Shown here piece after piece: positions 6,519 through 10,620 of a stretch of 10,620 nucleotides of DNA; the first letter of the stretch is position 1; every line of letters starts with the position of its first letter. The translations under genes and the position numbers were made by a program. The notes beneath the pieces were generated by a model. That model worked only from the letters and a program-made list of their open reading frames with translations, had not been told where the DNA came from and did no database searches. The stretch comes from CAYVQB01 sp964453985 (GTDB lineage: Bacteria > Babelota > Babeliae > Babelales > UASB340): the NCBI GenBank assembly GCA_964453985.1, contig CAYVQB010000036.1:1-10620 (forward strand), given 5' to 3'.

Positions 6519-7076
6519 CTATTCAGTTGTGGTAACTTTGTATAAGTGAATGTTTTTATTCCATTTCTTGTTAATCTTATCTTTAAAATTAAAGAACATT
6601 GCCTTTTTTAGGTAATAATGGTCAGATATACAGCCGCTCTTTTTCTTAAATTTTGCAGTTTGGCCGCCAACACGCTTACCTTCTTTTTTATCAGCAAAGT
6701 CTGCTCTAACTTTAATAACTCTAAGTTCTTTATATGGTCCTTTTAACATTTCTGTAATTTTTTTTCGTGACTCTTCTTTACCGCTTCTTTTTTTCTTTGC
6801 ATGTTTTCCTTTTTCATCAACTTTTCTTGTTGCATCAAGCAAATTCACTTCTTTGGTTTTGCCTGGGTCTATGTTTATAAGCTTTACAGAACCCCTCATT
6901 ATTTTGCCTTCTTGGTTTTCAAGCATTACCTTCACTCTTATATATTTTGCTTCTTTATCTGTATGATTGGTTATAGATACTTTTGTATCGCTTGGTGAAA
7001 TATTTTTACAATTAGCAGTACCTAGAATTGATAACATTGCTAGTACAGGCAATAAGATATTTCTTTTGGTTTTCAT
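6519..7076 (-). CDS. Small basic exported protein of unknown function
   Basis: I do not recognise this 185-residue protein. The ATG at 7074-7076 has a strong AAGGAG six bases upstream. Residues 1-22 look like a signal peptide: MKTKR, a hydrophobic stretch ILLPVLAMLSILG, then TANC. Cys23 is not in a good lipobox (Asn at -1), so signal peptidase I cleavage after GTA is as likely as lipidation. Residues 30-80 alternate as short beta strands (KVSITNHT, YIRVKVMLEN, SVKLINIDPG), suggestive of an immunoglobulin-like or other beta sandwich. Residues 82-107 are extremely Lys/Arg-rich (KHAKKKRSGK), and a second beta-like part (LRVIKVRADFAD) follows. The protein is strongly basic overall. It converges on clpB across the palindrome. 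The next upstream gene on the same strand also encodes a putative exported protein, 93 bases away, with a candidate promoter between them. Confidence 0.65.
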   Translation of the reverse strand: MKTKRNILLPVLAMLSILGTANCKNISPSDTKVSITNHTDKEAKYIRVKVMLENQEGKIMRGSVKLINIDPGKTKEVNLLDATRKVDEKGKHAKKKRSGKEESRKKITEMLKGPYKELRVIKVRADFADKKEGKRVGGQTAKFKKKSGCISDHYYLKKAMFFNFKDKINKKWNKNIHLYKVTTTE

Positions 7077-7129
7077 ATAAATCTCCTTTTTTTAAAAATA
7101 AAACACACTTATAACATATCCTGTTATCT

Positions 7130-7159
7130 AGTATATATTATGATTAATTCAAATAGCAA
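7130..7159 (-). promoter_or_regulatory. Candidate promoter for the small basic exported protein
   Basis: Reading the minus strand, TTGCTA (7159-7154, 4/6) is followed after 18 bases by TATACT (7135-7130, 5/6). Transcription would start near 7122, leaving a leader of about 45 bases to ATG 7076. No terminator is evident between the two minus-strand genes, so read-through from upstream is also possible. The region is very AT-rich and chance matches are likely. Confidence 0.3.
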
Positions 7160-7169
7160 TTATTTTTAA

Positions 7170-7877
7170 TTAAGGGATATGCATTATATGGCTAGTTTGG
7201 GCTTGTTTTTCTGATCTGTGTAATAATAAAGGGGGAGGGGGCATTAGCCTTCTTCCTTCTTCATCTATTTGCATAAGAGAAGAAACCGCTCCTTCTTGTT
7301 GTCTTCTGTTGTTATCTCTGGAATATCGTATTATTTGGCTGTTAATGTGATTTTTCGTATGTAATATGCTATCGCTGATTTTTTTGAAGGATTCTTCTTC
7401 AGGATACTTTAAAGTAAATTTTTTGATTAAGGGTAATAGCTTTTGATATTTAAGCTTTTTGTTGTTTAGCATACAAAGAATTTTATTTTTAAGTATTTGT
7501 TGTTGATTTTTATTTAGTTTATATGTGGTTTGAGCATGTTCAATTATTAAGTTTAAAATATCTCGTTCGATTATTTTTTTATTGAGTTCAAAATTCTCGG
7601 TTTGTCTAAACAAAGATTCTATTTTTTGTTCTGTTTGCTCTATTTCTTCAGGAGTTGGTTTCCTGTATGGATGGAATCTAAGATTTTTAATTTGTTCAGC
7701 AAGTTCAGAAGTGCCACGGTCAACTCTTGTTGGCTTTTGAAATGCATATGAATTTGGTGACTCTAACTTTGCTTGTTGTTTAGTAGCAAATTGTGCGCCA
7801 AAACTCATGCTTTGTAACTTAAAACATGATAGTGAAGTTAAATATAAAAACAATAAGAATAGTTTTGTCTTAAACAT
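7170..7877 (-). CDS. Exported helical protein of unknown function
   Basis: I do not recognise this 235-residue protein. The ATG at 7875-7877 is preceded by GAAGG (minus strand, 7891-7887) nine bases upstream. Residues 1-28 look like a signal peptide (MFKTK, then LFLLFLYLTSL), with possible cleavage after SFGA at residue 28. Cys18 in LTSLSC is a poor lipobox because Leu is not at -3. Residues 75-185 are predicted by eye to be alpha-helical and polar, rich in Lys, Glu and Gln (for example EEIEQTEQKIESLF, LNKNQQQILKNKIL). Residues 186-235 are low-complexity: an Arg/Gln patch, then PPPP at 213-216 and a His-containing tail. The start lies 39 bases downstream of the alaS stop on the same strand, so it could be co-transcribed with alaS. 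Codon use looks like its neighbours. Export is inferred from the N-terminus only. Confidence 0.6.
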   Translation of the reverse strand: MFKTKLFLLFLYLTSLSCFKLQSMSFGAQFATKQQAKLESPNSYAFQKPTRVDRGTSELAEQIKNLRFHPYRKPTPEEIEQTEQKIESLFRQTENFELNKKIIERDILNLIIEHAQTTYKLNKNQQQILKNKILCMLNNKKLKYQKLLPLIKKFTLKYPEEESFKKISDSILHTKNHINSQIIRYSRDNNRRQQEGAVSSLMQIDEEGRRLMPPPPLLLHRSEKQAQTSHIMHIP

Positions 7878-7892
7878 CAGGTAGTGCCTTCT

Positions 7893-7921
7893 ATTATAAT
7901 AAAGGGTATTTTAACTTTAAA
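7893..7921 (-). promoter_or_regulatory. Weak candidate promoter between alaS and the helical exported protein
   Basis: On the minus strand, TTTAAA (7921-7916, overlapping the alaS stop) is followed after exactly 17 bases by a consensus TATAAT (7898-7893). The implied start near 7886 falls at the GAAGG ribosome site (7891-7887), which would then be missing from the transcript. So either the match is accidental or the mRNA has a very short leader. Confidence 0.22.
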
Positions 7922-10532
7922 TAAGCTTTAACCAGTTTGTAATATCTTGTTTAAGCTTTTTACTATCAAGTTTATTGCCGCCACCCTGAATAAGATTTTT
8001 GCTTCCGCCACCTTTAAGATTTAAATTCTTGTTTAAGAATTTACTAAACTCTTTTAAATTAACTTCAGCTTCAAATTGTTTGCTCAAATAACCAAAGAAA
8101 TTAATCTGATCTTCATTCTTCTTGTTTGGTGCGATCATAAAATACAAACCAGGAGATTTAGCTTCAATCTGTTGGCTAATTTCTTTTAGTTGCCCACCAT
8201 CAACTTCCTCAAGTTCTAAGAATAAGAATGGTATCTTGCCTGCTTGAGTAACTTCTTTTTGCCAAACGGGAATCTGTGTTTGTAAAATTTGTTTTTTAAG
8301 TTGTTTAATCTCATGTAAGCTTTTTGTGAGTTTATCTCCTTGCTTACAAACAGCATCTAGAACATCTTCTGATTTAACTTTAAAAGTTTCGCCCAAAGAT
8401 TTTATAGTTTCAAAATCTTGCTGAAAAGTCTTTATGGCAACAGGGCCTGTAACGCCTGAGATTCTTCTAACGCCAGAAGAAAGCGCAACTTCACTCAAAA
8501 TTTTACAGCAGCCAATATCGCCTGTTCTTGTAACGTGTGTGCCGCCACAGAGTTCAGCGGAAAACCCTGGAACTTTTATAACACGTACATTTTCAGGGTT
8601 ATATTTTTCACCAAAGATGGCAGTAACGCCCTCTTGTTTAGCTTTTTCTAATGTTGTATAAAAGATTTCTAATTTTATATTATCTTGGATCTTTTGGTTA
8701 ACAAGTGTTTCTACTTGTTCAATCTCTTTTTTAGTTAAAGCTTTGTGATATGTGAAGTCAAAGCGCAAATTATGATCGTTAACAAAAGAACCTGCTTGTT
8801 TAATTCCTGTTCCCACAACTTGTGTTAGCGCAGCTTGGAGTAAATGAGTTGCTGTGTGATTTTTTGTTGTATTAATTCTATTGTAATAATCAACTATGCA
8901 GGTTACTTGGTCGTTAATTTTTAATTTTGTATCAAGATCTTTGTTGTTAATTTCTATAGCTATACCTGGATTTTTTGTTGTATTATAAAGCTTTTTGAAG
9001 TTTAAGATCTTAATAATTTTGTCATTAATTTTTAGCCAGCCTGTATCACTAACCTGTCCACCAGATTCAACATAAAATGGTGATTCGTTAGTTATTATCC
9101 AGAGAGAGTTACCTTCTTGTTGTATGAAATTAATTTTTGTTTCTACTTCTAATTTTTCATAACCAACAAATTCTGTTGAAATTTTACCAGTAACATTTAA
9201 AACGAAATCTTTTTTGTCTGACTTTTTACCAGATTGCTCTTGTTGTTTTTTCATCTCTTTTTCAAAGCCAGCCATATCTATAGAAAAGTCTTTTTCTTTA
9301 GATATTAACTCTGTTAGTTCGGGAGGGAATCCAAAAGTATCGTAAAGCTTAAAAACTTGCTCTCCAGATAAAACTTTTTTGTTTTTTTCTAAGTTCTTTG
9401 CAATATATTTGTCTAGAATGTTTTGGCCCTGGATCAAGTTAGTAGAGAACTTGTCTATTTCACTATCCAGTAAGTTTATAATCAAATCTTTGCTTATTTT
9501 TAATTCTGGATAAATTGGGCACATATAATTTATAAATTCAAGTGCAAGCTTTGTAAAAAGTCTTTGATCATCAGAAAGCTTTTGTGTAAATAGGGCAGCA
9601 CGTCTTATAATCTTACGTAAGACATAGCCGCGTCCATCATTTGATGGTGTGCAACCATCTGCTATTAATAAGGATGCAGATCTTACATGATCACTTAAAA
9701 CATTAAAGGCAGCTTTAATATCTTCTGTGCTTTTATCATAATTAATTTTTGTTAATTCTTCTGTTTTTCTTGTAATAGTTTGTAGCAAATCTATTTCAAA
9801 CACAGATTCTTTACCTTGCATAATCATGGCAAGGCGTTCCATGCCCAAGCCTGTATCAACACCTGTTTTTTCAAGCGGGATCAGTTTCCCGTCTTCTTGT
9901 TTGTTATATTGCATGAATACTAGGTTCCAAATCTCTAGAATTCTATCACAATCACATGCAGGGCCACAGTTAGGATCTCCGCATCCGTGTTCTTCGCCTC
10001 TATCAAGATGTATCTCTGTGCATGGTCCACAAGGTCCGGTGTCACCCATTTGCCAGAAGTTGTCTTTTTCTCCTAGTCGTATAATTTTTTCAGGGGGTAG
10101 GCCTATATCTTTGTTCCAGATATCAAAGCTTTCATCATCTGTTTTATATATAGTTATAATAAGCTTATCTTTATCGAGCTTCATTTCTTTTGTAAGAAAT
10201 TCCCAAGCAAAATTTATGGCTTCTTTTTTAAAATAATCGCCAAAAGAGAAGTTGCCCATCATTTCAAAGAATGTTAGGTGTCTTGCTGTAAAGCCTACTT
10301 GATCAAGATCGTTATGCTTGCCACCAGCTCTTACGCATTTTTGAATACTTGTGGCACGATTATATTTTCTTGTTTCTTTACCTAGGAATAGGTCTTTAAA
10401 TTGGTTCATTCCCGCGTTTGTGAATAGTAGGGTTGGGTCTTGTGCTGGAATCAAGGATGAACTTGGGACAATTGTGTGCCCATTTTTTTTAAAAAAACTT
10501 AAGAATTTTTCACGTATTTTGAATGAATCCAT
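7917..10532 (-). CDS. alaS: Alanyl-tRNA synthetase
   Basis: This class II synthetase charges tRNA-Ala and clears mischarged Ser and Gly in its editing domain. I prefer ATG 10530-10532 (871 residues): it gives MDSFKIREKF, aligned with the usual AlaRS N-terminus, and has a weak GGGTG upstream. The in-frame ATG at 10545-10547 adds five residues and lacks a ribosome site. The catalytic domain shows DPTLLFTNAGMNQFKD (32-47), CVRAGGKHNDLDQVG (66-80), FFEMMGNFSFGDYF (88-101) and GRGYVLRKIIRR (300-311). A Cys-rich insertion, HGCGDPNCGPACDCD (182-196), occurs in a subset of bacterial AlaRS and may bind metal. The editing domain has HTATH (559-563) and CGGTH (662-666), the HxxxH and CxxxH zinc and active-site motifs. 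The C-Ala domain carries the glycine motif GGGSKNLIQGGG (841-852). The length matches E. coli (876), so it is complete and probably functional. It is the first gene of its minus-strand group. Confidence 0.98.
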   Translation of the reverse strand: MDSFKIREKFLSFFKKNGHTIVPSSSLIPAQDPTLLFTNAGMNQFKDLFLGKETRKYNRATSIQKCVRAGGKHNDLDQVGFTARHLTFFEMMGNFSFGDYFKKEAINFAWEFLTKEMKLDKDKLIITIYKTDDESFDIWNKDIGLPPEKIIRLGEKDNFWQMGDTGPCGPCTEIHLDRGEEHGCGDPNCGPACDCDRILEIWNLVFMQYNKQEDGKLIPLEKTGVDTGLGMERLAMIMQGKESVFEIDLLQTITRKTEELTKINYDKSTEDIKAAFNVLSDHVRSASLLIADGCTPSNDGRGYVLRKIIRRAALFTQKLSDDQRLFTKLALEFINYMCPIYPELKISKDLIINLLDSEIDKFSTNLIQGQNILDKYIAKNLEKNKKVLSGEQVFKLYDTFGFPPELTELISKEKDFSIDMAGFEKEMKKQQEQSGKKSDKKDFVLNVTGKISTEFVGYEKLEVETKINFIQQEGNSLWIITNESPFYVESGGQVSDTGWLKINDKIIKILNFKKLYNTTKNPGIAIEINNKDLDTKLKINDQVTCIVDYYNRINTTKNHTATHLLQAALTQVVGTGIKQAGSFVNDHNLRFDFTYHKALTKKEIEQVETLVNQKIQDNIKLEIFYTTLEKAKQEGVTAIFGEKYNPENVRVIKVPGFSAELCGGTHVTRTGDIGCCKILSEVALSSGVRRISGVTGPVAIKTFQQDFETIKSLGETFKVKSEDVLDAVCKQGDKLTKSLHEIKQLKKQILQTQIPVWQKEVTQAGKIPFLFLELEEVDGGQLKEISQQIEAKSPGLYFMIAPNKKNEDQINFFGYLSKQFEAEVNLKEFSKFLNKNLNLKGGGSKNLIQGGGNKLDSKKLKQDITNWLKLI

Positions 10533-10565
10533 AATATTTACACCCATTATTTGTAAGAAAAAGCC

Positions 10566-10582
10566 ATTATACTATTAATAGT
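10566..10582 (-). promoter_or_regulatory. Candidate alaS -10 box with adjoining 12-bp palindrome
   Basis: On the minus strand a consensus TATAAT (10571-10566) stands about 19 bases before the first alaS ATG, so transcription would start near 10559 and include GGGTG before ATG 10532. No good -35 box lies at 16-18 bases; TTGAAT is only 13 away. The perfect palindrome ACTATTAATAGT (10571-10582) abuts the box and overlaps it by one base, in a place where a repressor could bind. A function is inferred only from position. Confidence 0.3.
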
Positions 10583-10620
10583 TTATTCAAAATAATTAAT
10601 TTGTCATCAAAGGATACTTT

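Noticed and set aside
9826..10236. Plus-strand frame of 136 residues inside alaS, Ser/Pro-rich
   Set aside because: It is antisense to conserved AlaRS catalytic sequence and reads as the complement of those codons; no start context.

Overview
The window comes from an AT-rich bacterial genome (roughly one third G+C by eye) with short spacers and housekeeping genes of ordinary bacterial type. The tRNA encodes its own CCA end. The very AT-rich codons, the two lysine-rich exported orphans and the reduced Jag protein fit a small-genome, possibly host-associated lineage. Candidatus Dependentiae (TM6) is my best guess, but no rRNA is present and this assignment is inference. One run of exactly 100 Ns marks a scaffold gap of unknown true length.

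Layout on the plus strand: the 3' end of a SlyD-like FKBP prolyl isomerase closes with a strong intrinsic terminator. Next come a tRNA-Gly(GCC) with its own promoter, then jag (khpB-like) overlapping mnmE, then a secreted C39-like cysteine peptidase whose C-terminus is lost in the gap. Just after the gap is a concentric GC-rich inverted repeat about 129 bp long, and directly behind it lies clpB, complete.

clpB meets the minus-strand genes at a perfect 21-bp palindrome that probably terminates transcription from both sides. On the minus strand, reading right to left, are alaS (complete), then two exported proteins of unknown function.

Functional picture: protein folding and disaggregation (SlyD-like protein, ClpB), translation and tRNA biology (tRNA-Gly, MnmE, AlaRS), RNA binding or envelope physiology (Jag), plus three exported proteins (a C39-like peptidase and two orphans) that are the likeliest lineage-specific parts. 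The jag-mnmE pairing is a relic of the widespread rpmH-rnpA-yidC-jag-mnmE cluster. I found no convincing new multi-gene system. The least explained parts are the nested GC-rich repeat beside the gap and its possible influence on clpB translation, the degenerate Jag, and the two orphan secreted proteins.
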